From NCBI RefSeq assembly GCF_001949145.1, contig NW_019091400.1, positions 435,135 to 497,134 of the forward strand: 62,000 bases of DNA. Direction: 5' to 3'. Positions 43,701-50,400 of this stretch are shown piece after piece. The notes beneath the pieces were generated by a model. The model made no database searches and was not told the origin of the DNA. It saw only the letters and a program-made list of their open reading frames with translations. Made by a program: the position numbers and the translations under genes. Within the stretch, counting starts at the first letter, position 1. Each line of letters begins with the position of its first letter. The stretch is from Acanthaster planci (taxonomy: Eukaryota; Echinodermata; Asteroidea; Valvatida; Acanthasteridae).

Positions 43701-44062
43701 ACACACAGGTGGACAAATTTGCACCTGCGGTTCTCGGAATGATACATCCTCCAAAAAGAGTTTCACGGGACACCCAAAACCTACTTCTCAGATGTCCCCA
43801 TTTACTCCCTTGTCACAAAATTATATTGAAGTGGAAAGGTTCAGGAATGTCAGGGTTGAGGCTAATTTTGTGGGAACTTTGTCGTTCATTTCTCGTTCAG
43901 ATTACTGACTTGGGCACACAGGAGGCGACCAACTACTGCGGAGTGTACTCCAGTGGTCTGGACCACACATCGACCACCAACATGGTTAGTGTATTGCTAC
44001 ACAGCGACAGCTGGGTTCCTAGGCCAGGGTACTCCGCCAAGTTTACCGCCTTATTACAATAA
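16710..44062 (+). CDS. Secreted TSP1 / 12-CUB protein, 31 exons, 1785 aa
   Basis: Thirty-one exons, each bounded by AG/GT and phase-compatible, sum to 5358 nt. Order: signal peptide (1-24), TSP1 repeat (about 34-90), CUB1-3 (91-479), a W-x-L-V-F-R-A domain (480-677), CUB4-12 (678-1785). There is no transmembrane helix, EGF repeat or protease domain, so it is not tolloid, cubilin or CSMD in architecture. CUB domains are beta-sandwich protein-binding modules of secreted and matrix proteins, so an extracellular adhesive or scaffold role is likely but unproven. CUB10-12 keep the acidic residues of calcium-binding CUBs (YD or WD before the splice site, HSD after it). Introns between CUBs are phase 1 and those inside CUBs phase 0, so modules could duplicate as exon pairs. 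CUB3 and CUB7 carry furin-like sites. Exons are listed under the module entries. Automated annotation might label it cubilin-like or tolloid-like. Confidence 0.92.
17504..17956 (+). CDS. Exons 2-3: thrombospondin type 1 repeat
   Basis: Exons 17504-17573 and 17828-17956 (phase 1 junction). They encode HQWKNRYSSCSAQCGGG, then VQFLEKKCF, FCSGIPIR and ISCNTFPCG. The spacing W...CS.QCGGG...C...C...C...C gives the six cysteines of a TSP1 repeat. This domain binds glycosaminoglycans or protein partners in many matrix proteins. It lies directly after the signal peptide and ends in phase 1, matching the CUB exons that follow. Confidence 0.85.
17957..19248 (+). other. Intron 3 of the CUB gene
   Basis: A 1.3-kb intron between the TSP1 repeat and CUB1. 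It contains a 16-bp palindrome GCTAGCTGCAGCTAGC near 18084, a poly-G run near 18600 and many stop codons. No exon was recognised in it. Confidence 0.6.
19249..20480 (+). CDS. CUB domain 1 (exons 4-5)
   Basis: Exons 19249-19466 and 20315-20480. The first half has CKRTYNSQSGTITSPHYP and YCQLFISLPAGNRVLL, the standard CUB opening. The second has YCGTKQPFSWLSDSN and FKAHYKG. The segment before the internal intron is unusual: SVCLCGTLVQ replaces the usual C.YDYVE, so the acidic calcium-site residue is missing and an extra cysteine is present. Confidence 0.85.
21508..22820 (+). CDS. CUB domain 2 (exons 6-7)
   Basis: Exons 21508-21698 and 22658-22820. Landmarks are CYDRRDLAAVGKGYVRSPGH, LDCEYILHADP, PDCDLDYLS before the phase-0 intron, then VFCGSLGDASWTSDSNEV and GFVILYE. 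All four CUB cysteines are present, so two disulfides are expected. Confidence 0.88.
23286..24568 (+). CDS. CUB domain 3, lacks Cys1-Cys2, carries RQRR site (exons 8-9)
   Basis: Exons 23286-23545 and 24400-24568. The core is recognisable (FFMDPEGTITSPGYP, VVVKFDEFQLE, then YYCGKLPPFTWFSQTNEV), but the first two cysteines are absent. Between LERED and the third cysteine is an insertion of about 25 residues holding PVPRQRRSTLD (codons for R-Q-R-R at 23471-23482, residues 399-402), a furin-type motif. The first exon (260 nt) is the longest of the CUB first-half exons. See also CUB7. Confidence 0.88.
23968..24115. mobile_element. Fold-back element 2 in CUB3 intron
   Basis: The arms at about 23968-24022 and about 24062-24115 are imperfect reverse complements: GGCCTATCACAATGC pairs with GCATTGTGATTGGCC, and GAGTTTATAACG with TGTTACAAACTC, ending in GCGCGCC / GGCGCC. 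It is a short MITE-like element, non-coding. Confidence 0.7.
24655..24735 (+). mobile_element. Degenerate tRNA-derived SINE head (possible)
   Basis: AATAGCTAATTGGTTGAGCC resembles a pol III A box. About 40 bases on, TTGTGTGTTTGAGAGT resembles a B box with the central CGA changed. Spacing fits a tRNA-like head. It lies between two fold-back elements in the intron after CUB3. Confidence 0.35.
24823..25107. mobile_element. Fold-back element 3 in intron 9
   Basis: Arms of about 120 bp pair along their length. CAAAGATCGTATAG near 24832 pairs with CTATACGATCTTTG near 25085, and ATGGGCGTCATTTGAG pairs with CTCAAATGGCGCCCAT. ACACCTGCGCA pairs with TGCGCAGGCGT. It is the largest fold-back element seen here and is followed immediately by a minisatellite. 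Confidence 0.8.
25106..25214. repeat. 12-bp minisatellite, about nine copies
   Basis: The unit GACTTGTGAAGG and variants (GACTTGTGACTG, GACTTGTAAAAC, GACTTGTGAAGC) repeats in register from the end of fold-back element 3. Copies diverge at the last four bases. It is not a CRISPR-like array, since there are no spacers. Confidence 0.85.
25917..28909 (+). CDS. W-x-L-V-F-R-A domain (exons 10-13)
   Basis: Exons 25917-26098, 26696-26880, 27684-27862 and 28862-28909 encode residues 480-677, which are not CUB. Landmarks are WELVFRAASDKETG, VNDWENLAVRKVKIELY, ISWFACDHLIYASYDDLL and, in the last 48-nt exon, TATADVMTIWIQR-like residues ending ATADVMTIWIQR. I recall this pattern (W-x-L-V-F-R-A, WF..., ADVM at the end) from extracellular proteins of corals, lancelets and echinoderms but cannot name a Pfam entry. 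The usual R-R-F-F-I-N...YGGC motif is not visible, so the domain is divergent. The first acceptor (aataatag) is weak. Confidence 0.75.
27215..27405 (-). mobile_element. tRNA-derived SINE
   Basis: On the minus strand it starts GGACATGTAGCCCAGTGGTT (A box TAGCCCAGTGGTTAG), followed about 45 bases later by the B box GGTTCGAATCC. A non-tRNA body follows with CCACCCAGGAGTAAGTGGGT. The order and spacing match a tRNA-headed SINE. It lies in the intron between exons 11 and 12 of the CUB gene, in antisense orientation. Confidence 0.8.
29253..30663 (+). CDS. CUB domain 4 (exons 14-15)
   Basis: Exons 29253-29455 and 30498-30663. Landmarks are DCDQTFTDIPSGTVEKF, EYCNYYFLNG, FTEFSLEHEDNVCTKDYVE, then ERFCGNQRHPLFTSAGN and FPGWAAEASIE. 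The four cysteines are present. The usual SPxYP is replaced by SLGRDYP and the second half lacks the HSD acidic loop. Confidence 0.85.
31576..32623 (+). CDS. CUB domain 5, fourth cysteine replaced (exons 16-17)
   Basis: Exons 31576-31754 and 32449-32623. It opens DCSSIVTASSGNLTNADYP and has GCETLLHGHVADRV and EDCPELT before the phase-0 intron. In the second half the normal YCG is EVSGKVLPFSWTS, so the fourth cysteine is serine, while an extra one appears in LWYCASLP. This is the most divergent CUB of the array. The assignment rests on exon size, phase and flanking motifs. Confidence 0.75.
32839..32917. repeat. Two adjacent perfect hairpins
   Basis: Arms AGGATCCACACACTG (32839-32853) and CAGTGTGTGGATCCT (32858-32872) match exactly around a 4-base loop. 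One base later, arms CTACCACTGTTACATCAGAT (32874-32893) and ATCTGATGTAACAGTGGTAG (32898-32917) match exactly around the loop CAGT. They lie in the intron after CUB5. Confidence 0.95.
33289..34730 (+). CDS. CUB domain 6, second half split by an extra intron (exons 18-20)
   Basis: Exons 33289-33470, 34149-34232 and 34643-34730. Landmarks are TCVQYLDAEFPGTFDWPS, NCYIVIRTQPVLNQRI, KDCHSYMK, then TTCQTAQQPFTWTSDANE | VIVQFISG. The extra phase-0 intron falls between the two beta strands around TSDANE|VIVQF, which no other CUB of this gene has. All four cysteines are present. Confidence 0.82.
35349..36568 (+). CDS. CUB domain 7, lacks Cys1-Cys2, carries RSKR site (exons 21-22)
   Basis: Exons 35349-35602 and 36397-36568. 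Landmarks are QTFTGMAGLFTSPNYPEDYP, IVFVNFVELNLEM, then TACEYDFIE and RYCGNQLPFSWVSSGNEA. The first two cysteines are missing and an insertion before the third holds LASPRSKRHVLYKRQA (R-S-K-R codons at 35525-35536, residues 1096-1099). Both oddities are shared with CUB3, which suggests common descent of these two modules. Confidence 0.9.
36576..36636. repeat. ACTTGTAGTTTTA tandem repeat
   Basis: Four imperfect copies of (A)CTTGTAGTTTTAAAC begin a few bases after the CUB7 splice donor. Non-coding. Confidence 0.7.
37408..38440 (+). CDS. CUB domain 8 (exons 23-24)
   Basis: Exons 37408-37589 and 38269-38440. Landmarks are GCGGIFEASSGAFDSPGYPG, DCTYIILALANQRVKLTF, DECEKDNVE, then RYCGNLATPFSWTSDSN and VVFHSDSQRQYGGF. 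It is a canonical CUB with four cysteines and the HSD loop. Confidence 0.92.
37761..37914. mobile_element. Fold-back element 4 in CUB8 intron
   Basis: Arms of about 65 bp (37761-37826 and 37849-37914) pair as imperfect reverse complements: TTTTTGAGTA / TACTCAAAAA-like ends, GGTTCCGAAAAG / CTTTTCAGAACC, GGAGGGTAC / GTACCCTCC and GCTCTATC / GATAGGGC. There is a short central spacer and no coding potential. Confidence 0.75.
39061..40023 (+). CDS. CUB domain 9 (exons 25-26)
   Basis: Exons 39061-39251 and 39855-40023. Landmarks are CQYNFNDQSGEIQSP, ECNYVITVEPGYGIHLVF, GKCEYDYVQ, then KLCGTKSPFERLISTNQV and FKSDLIVFYKGFRATYE. The usual F-x-W after the fourth cysteine is FERL here. Cysteines and the YD and SD acidic pairs are retained. 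Confidence 0.9.
40556..41204 (+). CDS. CUB domain 10 (exons 27-28)
   Basis: Exons 40556-40737 and 41021-41204. Landmarks are DCDKDLTAPSGVFTTPDHP, ECRFHIVVASDQRVKITF, NCPYDFVE, then KFCGRKPSAFSWTSETND and FFHSDDRTPSTGFSASY. Four cysteines are present, as are the YD and HSD residues expected of a calcium-binding CUB. Confidence 0.92.
41934..43088 (+). CDS. CUB domain 11 with an extra cysteine pair (exon 29 and start of 30)
   Basis: Exon 41934-42127 plus the first part of exon 42876-43262. Landmarks are GCYSDYNIILRAGTGKLTSP, DCRMRIELDNEKLCQITF, NCGYDYLQ, then YCGQQTTPFTW, STCEVLFHSDEY and GYQAMY. Besides the four standard cysteines it has one in KLCQITF and one in STCEVLF, on strands that could pair. 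The second half runs without an intron into CUB12. Confidence 0.9.
42103..42346 (+). repeat. Tandem duplication of the CUB11 exon end plus intron (129-bp period)
   Basis: TTGTGGCTACGACTACCTGCAGGTAGCTAT at the end of exon 29 recurs 129 bases later as TTGTGGCCGTGACTATCTG then CAGGTAACTAT. Matching intron sequence follows (GGTTCTTG.CCAAG.CTTGGCTA). The second copy keeps a good donor but has no matching exon start, so it is a relict. If used as an alternative donor it would read through in-frame stops. Confidence 0.8.
43083..44062 (+). CDS. CUB domain 12 and C-terminus (rest of exon 30, exon 31)
   Basis: The rest of exon 42876-43262 and the terminal exon 43901-44062. Landmarks are CDQQLGGSSGTFTSPNYPGN, DCTTTIEVADGYRVKIEF, RCEWDWVQ, then YCGVYSSG, SVLLHSDSW and GYSAKFTALLQ, followed by TAA at 44060-44062. 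The intron that separates all other CUBs is absent before this domain. The protein ends at the domain boundary with no anchor. Confidence 0.92.
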
Positions 44063-45212
44063 TTCGTAAAGCTTAGCAAAGGGCATACATATATATAATT
44101 TAATTTATTGGTTGATTTATGTATATTTAAATGCTAAATATTACAAAATCTGCAATGTTAATCATTAATTTCAAATGTATTCAAAATAGTTTGTGACATT
44201 GTGAAAGAAAACTCTCATATTGGAGGCTTGTGAATAATGTTGACAACAGTTCATTGTGCACAATTTAGAGGTGACATAAACTGAACTGAAAACAAATTAC
44301 AAGGCCTGTGCCTACTCTGTCAAAATCTTGCTGGCAATATTCTGAATGAGAAGAGCCAATGTGCAGAAATGTTCAAACCTGTCACCAAGTAGGGCAATAA
44401 CAAGGGTGGTTTTTCATACATAGGATCTGTACGTGTTCTCAATTCATGCTCAGTGAAGAGATCAATATACACATATGCATTAGTGTTTCTATGAATTGAT
44501 ATCAATGCTCTGAATCATAATTAAATGTTTATTTTATGTAAACCACTAGCGAACTACTTGCTTGCGCCACATTGAAACAATACATGCACACAATGCACTA
44601 CATTTACGATGATCCAAGTTTACTATGCCCCTAAAATAGAGCTATTCCCAAAATGGAAAAATATGTATCATTCTGTGAAATGATTCAGCTAAATCAGGAG
44701 AAATGTACATCAATTCATTTTAAGATTTAATGTATTTTGTTCATAGTTTTGATAAAAGTCTTCTGGACATGACATGTATAAGGATTTTTTCCAGTACCTG
44801 TGATTCTTCATGCATCTTGTGGGTTATGACTACAAAAATAGAGCAAAACCATAATGCTTTACACTTAAGCCTCATTCAACGTTCCACTTAGAATTCTTGT
44901 GCTTACACTTTAATCCACCGTTAAAAAAATTATTTTCTTATTCATTTAAACAATGCTACATATAAAGAAATAAAAAAATCTATTAAAAAGTACAATGTTT
45001 GGGTTGTTAATTTCTCTTAGTACTTCAAAATGTTTAGTAGAGCTGTCTAATAATTTCACAATTTTAATCAATTTTAAATTTATTCTCAAGTACATTTTCC
45101 TTTCATTGAACTTTACATATTTATTAATCAATACAAAAATTTCATTTTGTTTGAAGCATCCTCTTTTCAATATCAAAATGTTTAGATTTACTGTTGTGAA
45201 GATGTGCACTTG
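44063..45212. other. Intergenic, CUB gene 3' side
   Basis: AT-rich sequence after the CUB stop codon. An AATAAA at about 44969-44974 could be the polyadenylation signal, which would give a 0.9-kb 3' UTR, but this is weak. No other gene was recognised. Confidence 0.4.
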
Positions 45213-45389
45213 ACAGTGCTGTTGCTAGGATTTTACTAGTGGGGGTACCAGTTTTCAATGATATCCTTTTTGAGGCAAGATTTTGTGAGCCTTGTTCAAT
45301 ATCCATTCGTTTTTTTTGGGGGGGGGTTACTGGGGGCATCGGGAATTTTGAGGGGCATGTGCCCCAGGCCCCCCGTGGCTACGCCACTG
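45213..45389. mobile_element. Inverted-repeat element, copy 2 (CAGTG...CACTG)
   Basis: It starts CAGTGCTGTTGCTAGGATTT and ends CGTGGCTACGCCACTG, with GGATTTTACTAGTGGGGGTA and AGCCTTGTTCAATATC shared with copy 1 at 14495-14689. The right end is better preserved here, the left end better in copy 1. It lies between the convergent CUB and aminopeptidase genes. Confidence 0.75.
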
Positions 45390-46217
45390 AGTGTAGAGGT
45401 CAGAAGGTCGAAGAGAAAGAGACAGGATAACGGACAGAGAGGAAGGAAAGGGCATCAAGTCGATAAGAGCAAATGATCAGTTCTGCAGTATGAATTTATA
45501 CATGCCAAAGGAAGAGTTATTTTTCAGGATTCAACATTATTTCTTCAAGATACCAGTAATGTTTGAGGCATTTGTCTGCAAGTTTCACATTAATTGAAAT
45601 TGAGAGCATTTGACATACATAAAAGGAACAAGCTCTATAAGTTTTCTTTTGCAGCCAGTATTGGGTTCTTTGCATATTGAATCAGCAACTCGGTTGATTT
45701 GTGGCACATGTATTTTTCGTGGATTCAGGAATACAGTAGTTGTAAACTATTTATTTTGGACTTGATAGCATCTAGTTCAATGGACCTGTAATATAATGGG
45801 CATCACGCTTCGTTTACACGTGCACTCTCCTATGACAGTGAGGTGGGATGCAATCTGTTAACCCCAATAGGAAACTACACAGCTTGACGTAATTATGTTT
45901 TAATTCTACTACAAATGAAAATGCCATTAGTTTTATGCTGTCTTGGATTTTATTTAGCAAAAATGGTTGACGGAGCTGGCCTGCAGTCTAAGCCTGCAAG
46001 ATCTCTAAAACTCGGGTATATTTAGAAGACTATTAAGGCCTGAGTTTTGTCTCTGTTCCTGCCAGGATCACACATGTTCTAATGGAAGTTAAATCACAGA
46101 CTTGCACGGCATAGGATTTTTGTGCAGTGGAGGCTTGGCCGGTGGGGTTCGAGAATGTATCAAGTGCTGTAGAAACCACAGTAATTGAGCTGCTGTGTGG
46201 GCTCTGATACCACACTA
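45390..46217. other. Intergenic, aminopeptidase 3' side
   Basis: Presumed 3' untranslated and flanking DNA of the minus-strand aminopeptidase gene. A minus-strand AATAAA at 45949-45954, about 265 bases after the stop codon, is a candidate polyadenylation signal. No other gene was seen. Confidence 0.4.
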
Positions 46218-47429
46218 CTAACCCATCCTAAGGGTCCACACCAAGAAGAGAAGTGCAGAAATGAAGCCCATCCCAGCACTGGGTGTGGTAGCTGTGGACA
46301 CAACCAGTTCGAATTTGAACTCCACAGGAGCAGTCTTCTCGTTCATCCATTGTCGGGCGCGGTCCGTCTTCAGGAGAGGCCCCACCTCTTGGCGTATCCT
46401 CTTGTTGTAGTGGTTGTAGTATGTCAGCTAAATGAAAATCAAGGACCACTCTATTTAAGTGCATGTTGCTCCCTCAAATGAAATAACTTTAATAGTAGCC
46501 TTTATTTATAAGTCATTGGTGGTCAGTTATCCGTGACTGCAGAAACACTAGTAAAGGTATTGAGGGAGCTGTAACGAATCAAACTTTCCAATAGTTATCC
46601 ACTATCTTAGGTATTTCCTGGTACAGAATTTATAAAAGAAGCATAAAGCTTGGTACATGTAAAGACATGTTTCAATTCGAAGGCAAATCACAACACATGT
46701 GCTGACATTACAGTTCATGTTCACCAGGTCAATATGCACAGGGAATTGGCCTTGAAAAAGGAATGATGATGTGAAACAAAGTATTAACCAGCCTTCATTT
46801 TGAGAAGCAGGTTCAAAGATTAAAAATCAAGTTGACAGAATGAAGTTTTCCTCGACCCCATATATTCATCCAAGTGCATAATTCATCATCTCAATGCACT
46901 TGGAGCAACTGTTACACAGGTAGCTCTGTTGTAAACATACCAAACATTGGCACCTTCAGAAAAGTGAATTGTATTTGAACACAAACGAAGCTATACAAGG
47001 TAGGATAATTGTGTTTTCCTTCTTTCTTGTTGGCTGACAGCCAAATACTTGACTATCATAATGTTACTGTTAACATGAATGTTTAAAATGAAATGTAGCT
47101 GAGACTTTCAGAGAGACGAAAACTTTCCCAATCAGCATTAAACAATCACAAAGACTGTTCCTTACAATATACATGTATATCAGAGACACAGGTATCTCCA
47201 AATTTTCAACTTTAATTTCATTCCATGATATCTTTCATGTATACATACATGTATATGGACCTGTTTAAAGTTGTGCAAATCATAGTCCTAAGAGACAGCC
47301 CTCACAAGAATCAAATCAATGACAAGGTACCTGTTTGGGTGTCATCAGGCCGAAGTCAATTAGATTAGGCTCGAAGGGCACCAGAGAAATCATCTCAAAG
47401 GTCATATACTTGTAGGTGTAAAACTGGTG
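46218..47429 (-). CDS. XPNPEP2: Aminopeptidase P: last two exons with C-terminal hydrophobic tail
   Basis: Exons 47429-47331 and 46427-46218, joined phase 0. Landmarks are [20 protein letters not shown] and [16 protein letters not shown], the usual end of the catalytic domain, then [12 protein letters not shown]. The final residues [20 protein letters not shown] and [11 protein letters not shown] form a small-residue stretch followed by a hydrophobic end, as expected of a GPI-attachment signal. The stop TAG is at 46220-46218. Confidence 0.88.
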
Positions 47430-50400
47430 CTGAAATGAAAACATAGTGAATGGACATCGTTACCCTCTTCACTACACAGCATTAGTTTTTGAGTGGACAG
47501 ACAAGTACTTTTTCTCGTCCCACAAACATATAATGGGCAGTTTCACGGGAAAGGTTGAAAAATGAACAAATGGATATTGATGCTTTTTTCGATTGGAAAA
47601 CTTTGCTGAAACTTAATGCTTTTTGTCTCACATGGAGTTTTACATTGTTGCAATCTCCAAAAAAAAAATTCAAGGCCTTACGCATTATGGTTCTCAAGAT
47701 ATCAACTAAAACAGGTGCTAAAACACAAGATTTGGAGTATCATTCAAATTTTCTAGAAAGTACAATTGATGTGAAATAAAATCAAATGGTAGTAGAACTG
47801 CCTGGTCTCACGTGGACATTAAGATGTGGTCCAAGAAAGTGTATACCAAATTTCATTGGAATTGATTGACCATTTTTGACACTGTTTTGAGTGAGACATC
47901 GGTTTGTTAGTTAAATGTTTTTCCAAAATATCCTCTCTTGAACATGGTATTTCTTCCAGAATGGAAAGAAATGAAATGTAACTCATTACCCATCAACACA
48001 ACACTACACACTCTAGTAACCTAATATCAAAATATTGTACTGCACTGATCACAAGTAAATAAGATATAAATGCTCATGAATATGCCATGCAAATGTTAGT
48101 TAAAAACATCTTTTCCTGACCATGGCATCCCATGATTTGCAGAAAGTCAGAAAAATTGTTTTTGAGGCATTATCTGGTAGCTTGGCATAGACTTACATGA
48201 TCAAACAGACTGTAAAAGCAATCAGACTTGAACCGTACTTGGTGTCATGGCATTGTCGTTAAACTTCACTGTCCTTTCCTGAACATTTAATTTAACACAG
48301 TACCCAGTTAAGCCACTGTTGCTTAAATTTGATGGAATGTGCTTCCATTGTAGAGTTTGTGTTTTAACATTAAAACCAATTAATTGGCCCAAAAATCCTG
48401 GTATTTTGTTTGGGGGTCATTTACTGTGACATTATGTCCACATAATACGAGTAATATATGCCCATATCAATTATCCATCTAATTCACACTTAATCAAATA
48501 CTTATCAGAAATTGGCTGATTTACAGTTTCATACAGGCAAACTCACAAAATTTATGCATCGGTTTGCCTTAATTTCAGTAAGATAAACTATTTTAGACAA
48601 TTTGCGGGGTATTAGAGTGTTAAGGAAATGACACTTTTGTAACAGGTTTGAAACCATTTACCTACACGAGTTTTAAACATTACACTCTGTGTTCACAGCC
48701 ATTTCATTGGTTTTACCATAGAGCTCTGTGGTTTTACCTATGAAAAAGAAACAAGTCAGCTTATCAGGCACGGATCATGTGTTGATCACTCTTCAGTTGT
48801 TTTAATTTTATACATTTCTAAAACATCCTTCAGTATAGTTTTCACCATGCATATGTATGCAGGAAGCCATGTTTCAAATGGTTTTAATCCCTGCCTGAAG
48901 CCAATAGTGCACTGTTGAACAAGCAGCCTTAACATGGCAGAGAAACTGCAAATTAAATTTAACTGGGACCTCAGGACGAGAAAGAAATGTCTGAAGAAGG
49001 GGCCTTGCAGGACAACTGTGTATTTAAACAAACTGAAGGAAGAAAGCCAAGTGATGTATAGTATGAAGAATACAAAGCAAAGGAAGAATAAAAAGCAAAG
49101 GAGAGAAAGGCGAAAAGCTATGAAAGTTTATGGCAGAAGTAAACTTGCTGAGGTTGATATTCTTTAAATGATAAGTGCAAATAATTTGTTCCTGCACAGT
49201 TTATGTATTCATACATGTACGTATATATGTATATTGGTACATTTTCAGAATATTTCAGTTAATTATTTGGAAAATCCATGCTGGGTGGCACAGCCAATTT
49301 GAACCCAAGAGCTGGGCGGAAATTTACAGTACATCATGGCTAGAACGCTGGCATAGTAACATAATTATGTGGACTATATAACACATGTTTTCTAGTTTTA
49401 TTTTGTACTTCATAGCAAAACATGTTCAAGTGATTATACTGATCCTGTCTATCTAATTAACTTTATGATAAAATTTCTTTATAGGATCAAACTTGATGAA
49501 AGGTAGTATTATGTTGAAATTTTGTCCTTTCCTGAACAAAATGAACCGTTTTCATAACATCAAGAGAGGCCACCATAACTCTTGAATGCAGTAACATAAA
49601 AAAACAAGTCTTTGATAGCTGTTCTCCCATATATGTTGCCCTTGGACAAAGGAGAGTATACTGAGCAGGATGCATGATTTTCTGAATTAGCAGAAATGAC
49701 AGGTGGTGTTTTAAGAAAAAAAGGGAGTAAAAAACTTAATTTTCCCAAAATATCAGAAAATATGTGTTATTTTTTTTACAGCATAACTTGTATTAGCATT
49801 GAAGACATGAGTACTGTGGTGGCTGTCAACGAATTTATGGCAACCCCAAACATGTCTGGAATGTGGAAATAGCAGTTTATGATACATACTTTCAGTTGAC
49901 AAAGTTTATGAAATGCCAAATGCAAAGTGTCTTGAAATTAAAACAGGAAAAGGTTTAAGCCTTGAAATTAACATTTTCTGTTACCTTTATTCATACACTT
50001 ACAATAGCCCAACACGGTGTATTGATATAAGAAGTTTCATTTTTGACCCCTCGTGAGACTTTTTTGCAACCTTTTCCATGAAACTGCCCTGATGAATATG
50101 CAATAGTGTTTAAAGTATGCAAAATGAGTAGTAGAGCATTAGCAATTACAGTACTTCCAAGGTCTATATAGTGGGGGTTCCGATGTGAATCTTTTGGGAG
50201 AAAATATACATGCATAGGATTGAAGTCCAAGAATCTATGAAAGGAATTATAGGCTTGGACTCGAGTCTGACGATGCAGATACCCACATCTCTTTCGCACC
50301 AGTGTCACCATGTGTCCTAACTCCAATACTCCTACTCACTGGTCAGAATTTTAACCGCACTGCCTGTTGATCTGTTTGCAAGCAACTCAGAGAAGGCATA

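Noticed and set aside
48934-49167. Plus-strand 77-codon frame with a very basic peptide inside an aminopeptidase intron
   Set aside because: No domain, splice context or promoter was seen. Lysine-rich frames arise readily in A-rich DNA.
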